Source of the DNA: an uncultured Bacteroidota bacterium
GTDB taxonomy: Bacteria; Bacteroidota; Bacteroidia; 2-12-FULL-35-15
Assembly (NCBI GenBank): GCA_903833025.1
Contig: CAILDT010000408.1
Span: forward strand, 1-12,144
Length of the DNA: 12,144 bases
Direction of reading: 5' to 3'
Every line of letters begins with the position of its first letter. Position 1 is the first letter of the stretch. Below, piece by piece: positions 6,510 to 12,144 of the stretch. The notes beneath the pieces are model-generated. The model saw only the letters and a list, made by a program, of their open reading frames with translations, had not been told where the DNA came from and made no database searches. The position numbers and the translations under genes were made by a program.

Positions 6510-6540
6510 CAAATGTATAATTCCAAAAGGTTTCTGGCAA
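6510..6540 (-). promoter_or_regulatory. sdhCAB promoter (Bacteroidetes sigma-ABfr type)
   Basis: On the minus strand TACATTTG (6517-6510) is an exact TAnnTTTG -7 box, and TTG (6540-6538) lies exactly 20 bp upstream, the preferred spacing. The start of transcription would be near 6503, giving a leader of about 38 nt to the sdhC ATG. The nearer arm of the repeat structure is about 48 bp upstream of the TTG, within reach of a regulator. Confidence 0.7.
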
Positions 6541-6587
6541 GTAAATTCTTATTATAAACCTTAAAAAGGCACTTTGCCACAAAATTG

Positions 6588-6607
6588 TGCTGGGAAGCTT
6601 CGTTTTC
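6588..6607. repeat. Inverted-repeat arm, left border of the tandem array
   Basis: This 20-bp arm is the reverse complement of 6863-6882 with one mismatch; its inner 16 bp (GGGAAGCTTCGTTTTC, 6592-6607) match perfectly. Allowing a one-base bulge, three more inner bases (CTG/CAG) pair. The arm contains the 8-bp palindrome GAAGCTTC (6594-6601) and abuts the first array unit at 6610. Confidence 0.9.
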
Positions 6608-6609
6608 TG

Positions 6610-6863
6610 AAAAGGAAGGAACATTTTGCCAAAAGGAAGGAACATTTTACTAAAAGGAAGGAACATTTCATCAAAAGGAAGGAACATTGCAAGTGTTGGG
6701 AAGGAACATTTTGCCTAAAGGAAGGAACATTTTGGTAAAAGGAAGGAACATTTCATCAAAAGGAAGGAACATTTCAAGTGCTAGGAAGGAACATTTTGCC
6801 AAAAGGAAGGAACATTACATAAAAAGGAAGGAACATTGCATCAAAAGGAAGGAACATTGCAGG
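6610..6863. repeat. Nested tandem array: 12 x 21 bp units in 3 x 85 bp blocks
   Basis: Twelve units share the core AAAAGGAAGGAACATT followed by a variable 5-base tail. The GGAAGGAACATT cores start at 6614, 6635, 6656, 6677, 6699, 6720, 6741, 6762, 6784, 6805, 6826 and 6847. Steps are 21 bp except at the fourth-to-fifth and eighth-to-ninth, which are 22 bp. The tails repeat in order of four: TTGCC, then variable, then a CATC ending, then GCAAG, TCAAG or GCAGG. The array is thus three 85-bp blocks of four units, with extra sequence divergence at the two junctions (around 6694-6698 and 6779-6783). The plus strand of each core is a 12-base purine run. Frame-changing 22-bp steps argue against a coding role. 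Confidence 0.95.
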
Positions 6864-6882
6864 AAAACGAAGCTTCCCCGCA
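6863..6882. repeat. Inverted-repeat arm, right border of the tandem array
   Basis: This partner of 6588-6607 (GAAAACGAAGCTTCCC at 6863-6878 matches perfectly in inverted orientation). It follows the last unit without a gap and stays in phase with it: AAAACGAAG occupies the position where the next AAAAGGAAG would fall, so the arm may derive from a thirteenth unit. Confidence 0.9.
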
Positions 6883-6932
6883 AAAACCTGTTTTTAAGCA
6901 GCGAAATTTTGAAAATTTGTTTGTGGAAGATA

Positions 6933-8192
6933 TTATTCTTCAGCAAGAAGTTTTTCTACAAAACGTGTTGTCTCTTCTACTTGTTTCGTGTAGTTATCTC
7001 CTGTGGCAGGTCCGTAATAGCCAGTGTATATTTTCCTTACAACACCTTTCTTGTCTATATATATGGTGGTAGGAAACGCCATTACTTTATTAAGCATTGG
7101 CAATGCTTCTGATGCCTGTTGCGCCCCATTTTTCATTGTGATAAGAAAATCATACGAAGCAACATAGCGGTCTTTTAATCGTTTTACATTGGTAACTGCT
7201 TTATTAAAATCATCTGTGCGTTCAAAAGCAAGTGCTATTACTTCGAGTCCTTTTGCTGAATACCTTGCGTGAAATCCGGAAAGAAATTTTGTTTCGTCCA
7301 CACAGTTAGGGCACCACGTTCCCATCAATTGGATAATCACTACTTTGTTTTTATATTTATCATCAGATAAAGAAACTTGTTTTCCTTCGAGGTTTTTAAA
7401 AGAGAAATCTATTTTAGAATAACCGGGTTTTAAATAAGTAAGTGAATCAGGGTTGCGCAATTGAAAATTCTCATTTCGTTTGGCAATCCATATTTCGTGA
7501 GAATGTTTCCCTGAATAGAAATGTCCATTAAGAATACTATCGTCTTTTACTTTTCCCGTAAATAGAAATGCGTGCGCACCATCAAAACAGGAAATTTGAA
7601 ACCTTTTATCCTCATCAATTCTTCCTTCCAAATATCGATAATCACCTGTTTCTGTAGAAAATGTTCCGGTAATAACTTTATATAATTCTTCTTGGTTAAA
7701 CATTCCAATCGCTTTATAGGCATCATTACTACCCGGATTGAAATCACACTCCCATTTGCCTTTTAAAGAAAAAGAAACTCTTTCAGAAAACATATCTTCG
7801 TTACCGCATCTTTTTCTAATTTGAACAGCCCTAAAGAGGATAATATTTTTATCTTTTCTATTGTGATTTATCCAAACACCTTTTAAAGTATCTCCATAAC
7901 TTATCAATTTAAATTCCGAATCAAAAAGGGGCATTCTTATAAATACTGAATCCCCTTTAATGGCTATTTCGTTGGCGGTTATTTTTTCTTCAGCATTATT
8001 GAAAACGACAGAATATAAATCCAAATCATATTTCACTACAAAACTAAATGGTAATTCTGTGGAGTCGTTTAATTTTAAAACACTGCGCCAAGCTCCCACT
8101 CTTAGTTTGTTTTGTGCAAGGACACCATTAAAAAACAAAAGCGAAACAATTAATATTGCTCCGCTTTTAAATGTTCTTCTTTTATTTATCAT
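6933..8192 (-). CDS. Secreted TlpA-like thioredoxin-fold protein
   Basis: A 419-residue exported protein. An N-terminal signal peptide (basic MINKRR, hydrophobic core about 10-24, likely cleavage after VLA at 26) precedes an unassigned region of about 230 residues rich in beta-type sequence. A C-terminal TlpA/peroxiredoxin-like thioredoxin domain begins around FSFKNLEGKQVSLSD (264-277). It contains the active site WCPNC (Cys294, Cys297) and the cis-proline segment AFPTTIYID (Pro374). This domain reduces or exchanges disulfides in the periplasm. Two further cysteines (129 and 149) in the N-terminal part could be substrates or a structural pair. The ATG follows the stop of the aldehyde dehydrogenase without a gap (TAAATG), suggesting translational coupling. 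The exact substrate is unknown. Bacteroidetes have many such TlpA paralogues, often with an N-terminal DUF. Confidence 0.88.
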   Translation of the reverse strand: MINKRRTFKSGAILIVSLLFFNGVLAQNKLRVGAWRSVLKLNDSTELPFSFVVKYDLDLYSVVFNNAEEKITANEIAIKGDSVFIRMPLFDSEFKLISYGDTLKGVWINHNRKDKNIILFRAVQIRKRCGNEDMFSERVSFSLKGKWECDFNPGSNDAYKAIGMFNQEELYKVITGTFSTETGDYRYLEGRIDEDKRFQISCFDGAHAFLFTGKVKDDSILNGHFYSGKHSHEIWIAKRNENFQLRNPDSLTYLKPGYSKIDFSFKNLEGKQVSLSDDKYKNKVVIIQLMGTWCPNCVDETKFLSGFHARYSAKGLEVIALAFERTDDFNKAVTNVKRLKDRYVASYDFLITMKNGAQQASEALPMLNKVMAFPTTIYIDKKGVVRKIYTGYYGPATGDNYTKQVEETTRFVEKLLAEE

Positions 8193-9749
8193 TTATATAT
8201 GAAAATTAATTCCTTGCGCTAATGGAAGTTGTGTTCCATAGTTAATAGTGTTTGTTTGTCGGCGCATATATGCTTTCCAAGCATCAGAGCCAGACTCGCG
8301 ACCGCCACCTGTTTCTTTTTCTCCTCCAAATGCTCCACCTATTTCTGCGCCTGAAGTACCTATGTTTACATTTGCTATTCCGCAATCGGAACCTGATTGA
8401 GAAAGAAATAATTCCATTTCGCGCATATTGTTGGTGAAAATGGAAGAAGATAATCCTTGCGGCACACCGTTTTGCATTGCTATTGCTTCTTCAATAGTTT
8501 TATATTTCATTACATATAATATAGGAGCGAATGTTTCTTCCTGTACAATGTGGTAATCATTCTTTGCTTCTATGATGCAAGGTTTAACATAACAACCGCT
8601 TTCAAAACCTTCTCCTCTAACTACTCCACCTTCAACAATTATTTTTCCTCCTTCTTTCTTTGCTTTCTCAATTGCATTCAAATAATCTTCTGTAGCTTTT
8701 TTATCAATCAACGGACCAACGTGATTAGATGAATCTAAAGGGTTTCCTATCTTTAATTGACCGTATGCTTTTGTAAGCACATCAATTGTTTTATCATAAA
8801 TACTTTCGTGAATAATTAATCTTCTTGTTGTAGTACATCTTTGTCCGGCTGTACCCACAGCACCAAACACAGCACCTGTTAATACCATTTTTAAATCGGC
8901 GTGTTCAGAAACAATAATTGCGTTGTTGCCACCTAATTCCAATATACTTCTTCCAAAGCGTTGCGATGTTGCAGCGGCAACTATCTTTCCTATTCGAGTA
9001 GAACCGGTAAAAGAAATCATTGGCACACGTTTATCATTGTTCATTAAATCGCCAACGGGATTGCCTATTAATACACAGCTTACACCTTCGGGTACATTGT
9101 TTTTCTTTAATACATCAGCAATAATATTCTGACAAGCTATTGCACATAGTGCGGTTTTAGAACTTGGTTTCCAAACACAAACATCTCCACATACCCAAGC
9201 TAAGGCAGCATTCCAACTCCATACTGCGACAGGGAAATTAAATGCAGAAATAATTCCTACAATTCCCAATGGATGCCATTGCTCATACATACGGTGCATT
9301 GGGCGTTCGCTGTGCATTGTTAAACCATATAACTGACGAGATAAACCAACGGCGAAATCACAGATGTCAATCATTTCCTGCACTTCTCCCAAACCTTCCT
9401 GCAAACTCTTTCCCATTTCGTAAGAAACTAATTTACCCAACGGTTCTTTGTATTCTCTTAGTTTATCTCCTATCTGACGAACTATTTCTCCGCGCTTTGG
9501 TGCTGGCATCATTCGCCAAACTTTAAATGCTTCTTCGGCAGTCTTCATTACGTGCTCGTAATCCGCAGGAGTGGCAGTGTTTATACTTCCTATTAAGTTT
9601 CCATCAACAGGCGAATACGAATCTATTTTTGCACCTGTGGTTTGTATGTGCTTTAATCCAGTGGAAGCACCGTAATTGTTTTGTTTTATTCCTAATGTTG
9701 TTAATACTTCTTCTATTCCGAAAGTATTTGCTGTTAATGTATCACTCAT
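8193..9749 (-). CDS. amaB: ALDH7-type aldehyde dehydrogenase (L-piperidine-6-carboxylate / aminoadipate semialdehyde dehydrogenase)
   Basis: A 518-residue NAD-dependent aldehyde dehydrogenase. Visible catalytic features: Asn171 in FNFP, Lys194 in WKPS, the FTGST nucleotide loop (247-251), Glu271 in ELGGNNA, and the nucleophile Cys305 in GQRCTTTRR. The ELGGNNA and GQRCTTTRRL signatures and the length fit the ALDH7/antiquitin branch, which oxidises alpha-aminoadipate semialdehyde (in equilibrium with L-piperidine-6-carboxylate) in lysine catabolism. That substrate is an inference from family; no other lysine-degradation gene is in the window. The enzyme should be a cytoplasmic tetramer. The start is 6 bp after the preceding sorting-domain gene, and the stop abuts the next start codon. 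Confidence 0.9.
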   Translation of the reverse strand: MSDTLTANTFGIEEVLTTLGIKQNNYGASTGLKHIQTTGAKIDSYSPVDGNLIGSINTATPADYEHVMKTAEEAFKVWRMMPAPKRGEIVRQIGDKLREYKEPLGKLVSYEMGKSLQEGLGEVQEMIDICDFAVGLSRQLYGLTMHSERPMHRMYEQWHPLGIVGIISAFNFPVAVWSWNAALAWVCGDVCVWKPSSKTALCAIACQNIIADVLKKNNVPEGVSCVLIGNPVGDLMNNDKRVPMISFTGSTRIGKIVAAATSQRFGRSILELGGNNAIIVSEHADLKMVLTGAVFGAVGTAGQRCTTTRRLIIHESIYDKTIDVLTKAYGQLKIGNPLDSSNHVGPLIDKKATEDYLNAIEKAKKEGGKIIVEGGVVRGEGFESGCYVKPCIIEAKNDYHIVQEETFAPILYVMKYKTIEEAIAMQNGVPQGLSSSIFTNNMREMELFLSQSGSDCGIANVNIGTSGAEIGGAFGGEKETGGGRESGSDAWKAYMRRQTNTINYGTQLPLAQGINFHI

Positions 9750-9755
9750 AATTGA

Positions 9756-10829
9756 CTATTTTATTATTACTTTTTTTGTTTCTGTTATGTTATTATTATT
9801 TAATTTTAAAAGATAAGTACCTGCTGCAATGCCTGTTTTATCAATCAAAATAGAATGTTTTCCTTTCGATTGATTTTCATCTGCAATAGTTTTAACTAAT
9901 TGTCCTTTGATATCAAACAATTGAATACTTGTTTTTCCATCATCATTTATTTTATAACTTACTACTGTTGTTTCGCCAATAGGATTAGGACTAACAGATA
10001 AATTAAAACTATTATTTGTTAGTTCATTTACACCCGCTACTGGTCCGAAATAATAATATTTAGTATTGTTTCCACCAGAGTTTGGTACCGCTAACGTATC
10101 TGTAGCAATGTTATAAAATATATCAGCAGGATGATTTAAGCCGCTTGAAATAACTGTTGTTGGCGAAGTAAACGTATTTGTAAACCGTGTTACTTTATTA
10201 CCTGTCCAAGAGGAAATATAATAATTACCAGCACCATCTTTTGCAATTCCATCATTGTTGCCAAGCGTGGTAGCGGTGATAATTGCAGTGGTTGAATCCG
10301 CTAAATTAACACTCATTATAGGAGCATTTGCTCCCCAGTTAACAAACACACAACGGTTATTTGGTTGGTCATATATTATTCCATCGGGTGATAATGTTAA
10401 GCCAGTTACAAATATATTAAACTGGCGAGTAGCAGTATTGTAGCGGTATATTTTCATTGCAGAAAAATCGGTTGCAAATATATTACCAATGTTATCGTGT
10501 GTTATCCCGTTGAGGTAAGTTGCGCCAAAGTTTATACTTATAATAGAAGCACCTGTGTTTATATTATATAAATGTAAACTTGCGTTTTCGCAGGAATACA
10601 AAGTATCGTTCACAATTTCTAACCCTTGCGCTCCGTTTGCGCCTGTTGCAAAAACAGTTACTACACCAGTTTGACTATCGCGCGAAAGTATATTGCTGTA
10701 CGTAGGATTTGAAATCAGCCAACGATTGTGTGCCACATCATACTCAATGCTTTCGGGCGCGCCGTACGTTTGTGCATACGTTATTGATGTAAACAATGCT
10801 GCTGATAATAATGTAATTAGTTTTTTCAT
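9756..10829 (-). CDS. Secreted beta-propeller-like protein with T9SS C-terminal sorting domain
   Basis: A 357-residue protein with an N-terminal signal peptide (MKKLITLLSAALFTSITYA, cleavage likely after residue 19). The middle region (about 25-265) has repeated short segments such as GLEIVNDTLY, GITHDNIGNIFATDF, SPDGIIYD, DGIAKDGAGNYYIS and HPADIFYN. These resemble blades of an SMP-30/NHL-type propeller. The last 85 residues form a Por-secretion (type A) sorting domain: SVSPNPIGETTVVSY, then LFDIKGQLVKTI, ending with GTYLLKLNNNNITETKKVIIK-like strands. Such domains direct export through the type IX secretion system to the cell surface or medium. No catalytic residues can be assigned, so it may be a binding protein or a lactonase-like enzyme. 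It lies between a metal-binding lipoprotein and an aldehyde dehydrogenase in a tight gene run. Confidence 0.85.
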   Translation of the reverse strand: MKKLITLLSAALFTSITYAQTYGAPESIEYDVAHNRWLISNPTYSNILSRDSQTGVVTVFATGANGAQGLEIVNDTLYSCENASLHLYNINTGASIISINFGATYLNGITHDNIGNIFATDFSAMKIYRYNTATRQFNIFVTGLTLSPDGIIYDQPNNRCVFVNWGANAPIMSVNLADSTTAIITATTLGNNDGIAKDGAGNYYISSWTGNKVTRFTNTFTSPTTVISSGLNHPADIFYNIATDTLAVPNSGGNNTKYYYFGPVAGVNELTNNSFNLSVSPNPIGETTVVSYKINDDGKTSIQLFDIKGQLVKTIADENQSKGKHSILIDKTGIAAGTYLLKLNNNNITETKKVIIK

Positions 10830-10841
10830 ATATATTTATTT

Positions 10842-11048
10842 TTAAGCTTTAGTTACTCTTTCTAACTCCATACCACATACAGAGCAGGTTCCTGGTCTGT
10901 CGTAGGTTTGTGCGTTGTTGCATTTCATCGGACAGGTATAAACATCTGTTTTTATTTCCGCAGGTGGTGTTTTCTCTGTTTTCTTTTCGTTGCTTCCGCA
11001 ACTAATAATGGTAGTAGCAAATAGAAATAGAATGATTTGTTTTTTCAT
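10842..11048 (-). CDS. Small heavy-metal-binding-domain lipoprotein
   Basis: A 68-residue lipoprotein. MKKQIILFLFATTIISC is a lipoprotein signal with Cys17 as the lipidation site; a charged linker (18-34) follows. Next comes a heavy-metal-binding domain of the YHS-like type: YTCPMKC (37-43) and PGTCSVCGMELE (52-63). Cys39, Met41, Cys43, Cys55, Cys58 and Met60 are the candidate ligands. The same domain occurs in copper-efflux ATPases and CusB-type proteins, so copper or a related soft metal is likely, but the metal is not shown by the sequence. The mature protein is little more than the metal site, tethered to a membrane. It starts 3 bp after the superoxide dismutase stop, which supports a joint role in handling metal or oxidative stress in the envelope (inference). 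Confidence 0.85.
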   Translation of the reverse strand: MKKQIILFLFATTIISCGSNEKKTEKTPPAEIKTDVYTCPMKCNNAQTYDRPGTCSVCGMELERVTKA

Positions 11049-11051
11049 TTC

Positions 11052-11810
11052 TTATTTCGCGTTAGTAAATATTTGGTCGGCGTGTTGCCAATCTACTACA
11101 TTCCAGAACGAATGAATATAATCTCCTCTTCTATTTTGATTCTTTAAATAGTAAGCGTGTTCCCATACATCTAACGCTAATACAGGTGTTCCTTTTATTT
11201 CAACACTATCTAATTTCATTAAAGGATTATCTTGATTAGCGGTTGAACACATAGAAAGCTTGCCTTTATTAGTTACTAACCACGCCCAACCGGAACCAAA
11301 ACGTTTTGTTGCTACATCAGTAAATTGTTTTTTAAATTCTTCGAAAGAAGTAAAAGAAGCATTAATTGCTTCTGCTAATTTACCTGTAGGAATGCCACCA
11401 GCTTTAGGTTTCATTGCGCTCCAAAAGAAAGTATGATTATAATGTCCGCCTGCATTATTGCGTACTGCAATAGGCAGTTTATCAACCATTGCAAATATAT
11501 CATCTAACGAAGAAATGTTTTTAACCACATTTGCATCCATCGCTGCTAATGCTTTATTAAGATTATCTACATACGCTTGATGATGTTTGCTATAATGTAT
11601 TTCCATCGTCATCTTATCTATATGTGGCTCCAAGGCATCATATTCGTAAGGTAGTTTGGGCAGTACAAACTTTACATCCTCTGTTAAGATAGATTCTTTT
11701 TCGATAAACTCGGTTGCTGCCAAAGTTTTATTTACTATTGAAGTAGCAGCAATGGTGCCTAATGCAAGGGCTGCTGACTTTTTAATAAAATCTCTACGGT
11801 TGTTTTCCAT
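11052..11810 (-). CDS. sodA: Superoxide dismutase, Mn/Fe family, Tat-exported
   Basis: A 252-residue superoxide dismutase converting superoxide to oxygen and hydrogen peroxide. The metal ligands are present: His72 (MEIHYSKHH), His126 (GGHYNHTFFW), Asp214 and His218 (DVWEHAYY). Second-sphere Tyr80 and Gln193 (STANQD) are also present. Gln in that position, with Gly in NNAGGH, is the manganese-type or cambialistic signature. The N-terminal extension holds a twin-arginine signal (NRRDFIKK, 4-11, then a hydrophobic stretch to about residue 25, ending LAA at 30-32), so the folded enzyme is likely exported to the periplasm. I start at the ATG at 11810; a longer frame would need a TTG start overlapping the stop of the upstream gene. 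The gap to the upstream gene is 1 bp. Confidence 0.93.
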   Translation of the reverse strand: MENNRRDFIKKSAALALGTIAATSIVNKTLAATEFIEKESILTEDVKFVLPKLPYEYDALEPHIDKMTMEIHYSKHHQAYVDNLNKALAAMDANVVKNISSLDDIFAMVDKLPIAVRNNAGGHYNHTFFWSAMKPKAGGIPTGKLAEAINASFTSFEEFKKQFTDVATKRFGSGWAWLVTNKGKLSMCSTANQDNPLMKLDSVEIKGTPVLALDVWEHAYYLKNQNRRGDYIHSFWNVVDWQHADQIFTNAK

Positions 11811-11811
11811 T

Positions 11812-12144
11812 TTATACAAAATTTATTAATACCTGATTCTTTTCCACAGCCATTCCTTTCTTTACGTTTATTTTCTTTATCACTCCGTCGGTTGGCGATT
11901 TAATATTGTTCTCCATTTTCATTGCTTCTAATACTAATATGGCATCTCCTTTTTTCACTGTATCTCCTTCGGCTACTTTTATTTCTATTACTAAGCCGGG
12001 CATTGGTGCTTTTATTTCGTTTACTTTTTTAGATGCCATATCATCCAATCCTAAGCTTTTCAATAGCTCATCAAACTTATCTTTCACCGCCAGCTGATAG
12101 TTATTTCCGTTAACAGAAATGGTAAATGTTTTTTCTTTTACATC
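11812..12144 (-). CDS. Biotin carboxyl carrier protein domain (acyl-CoA/pyruvate carboxylase type), N-terminus outside window
   Basis: The frame is open from the right edge, so the 110 visible residues are the C-terminal part of a longer protein; the internal GTG at 12087 is not a convincing start. The last 70 residues form a complete biotinyl/lipoyl hammerhead: IKAPMPGLVIEIKV, then EAMKMENNI with the biotinylated lysine at visible residue 76, then IKSPTDGVIKKI. The MKM motif indicates biotin rather than lipoate. In Bacteroidetes such carriers are stand-alone subunits of about 160-190 residues working with a biotin carboxylase and a carboxyltransferase (propionyl-CoA or related); those partners would lie beyond the right edge. 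The stop is 1 bp from the superoxide dismutase ATG, so the two are probably co-transcribed. Confidence 0.88.
   Translation of the reverse strand, partial: DVKEKTFTISVNGNNYQLAVKDKFDELLKSLGLDDMASKKVNEIKAPMPGLVIEIKVAEGDTVKKGDAILVLEAMKMENNIKSPTDGVIKKINVKKGMAVEKNQVLINFV

Larger units (their letters stand above)
6466..6932. other. Intergenic region between the thioredoxin-like gene and sdhC
   Basis: These 467 bp hold no credible gene. From the sdhC side they contain the sdh promoter (6510-6540), an AT-rich stretch with a small CACAA/TTGTG dyad (6578-6589), a 20-bp inverted-repeat arm, the nested tandem array (6610-6863), the second arm, and about 50 bp leading to the stop of the thioredoxin-like gene. 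No convincing terminator is visible after that gene; AAAAAC-CT-GTTTTT (about 6883-6896) is only a weak A/T dyad. Confidence 0.8.

Noticed and set aside
6578..6589. CACAA/TTGTG dyad as a terminator or operator
   Set aside because: The arms are only 5 bp with a 2-base centre and no T-run follows; too weak to call.
6496..6687. Minus-strand ORF with repeated MFLPF motifs
   Set aside because: It arises only from the reverse complement of the array (an ATG in each unit) and continues through the sdhC promoter region with no recognisable domain.
6610..6863. CRISPR array
   Set aside because: The conserved part is 12-16 bp and the variable part about 5 bp; there are no spacer-sized unique segments, no leader and no cas genes.
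6687..7112. Plus-strand ORF of 141 codons with repeated GRNI.. and RKEH.. motifs across the array
   Set aside because: It needs a TTG start inside a repeat unit, changes its repeat motif where the 22-bp steps shift the frame, and then runs antisense into the thioredoxin-like gene. The coding appearance follows from a 21-bp period being a multiple of three.
11812..12087. Complete 91-residue biotin carrier starting at GTG 12087
   Set aside because: The frame stays open and protein-like up to the window edge, so the gene is cut by the edge rather than starting here.

Overview
This window looks like chromosomal DNA from a member of the Bacteroidetes (Bacteroidota). The reasons are: an AT-rich base composition; promoters of the TTG-N17-23-TAnnTTTG type; A-rich leaders without Shine-Dalgarno sequences; a secreted protein with a type IX secretion C-terminal sorting domain; a three-gene type-B succinate dehydrogenase (sdhC-sdhA-sdhB, no sdhD); and a TyrRS of the Bacteroidetes style. 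The genus cannot be fixed from this sequence.

Layout. Positions 1-95 (minus) hold the start of a lipoprotein gene that runs off the left edge. A 126-bp divergent spacer separates it from a plus-strand LuxE/PaaK-like adenylate-forming enzyme (222-1211). That gene converges, with 1 bp between stop codons, on tyrS (1213-2496, minus). From there on every gene is on the minus strand. Upstream of tyrS, one compact block (2516-2571) combines the rho-independent terminator of the sdh operon with the tyrS promoter. The sdh operon (6465 down to 2593) reads sdhC - sdhA - [island] - sdhB. The island (about 3348-3791) is a small ORF of the 23S-rRNA-intervening-sequence/four-helix-bundle family, enclosed by a near-perfect 22-bp inverted repeat and wedged between the sdhA stop and the sdhB start. 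Upstream of the sdhC promoter lies a 467-bp intergenic region. It contains a nested tandem array: twelve 21-bp units grouped as three 85-bp super-repeats, framed by a 20-bp inverted repeat.

The right half is a closely packed minus-strand run, probably one transcript that starts beyond the right edge: biotin carboxyl carrier protein (partial), Tat-exported Mn-type superoxide dismutase, small heavy-metal-binding lipoprotein, T9SS-sorted beta-propeller-like protein, ALDH7-type aldehyde dehydrogenase and a secreted TlpA-like thioredoxin protein. Gaps are 0-12 bp. Several members deal with redox or metal stress in the envelope (SOD, metal-binding lipoprotein, thioredoxin-like protein); the metabolic members do not form an obvious single pathway with them.

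The two most unusual things are the inverted-repeat-bounded IVS-type ORF inside the sdh operon, which could fold the polycistronic mRNA into a long stem ending 2 nt from the sdhB start codon, and the helically phased nested repeat array just upstream of the same operon's promoter.
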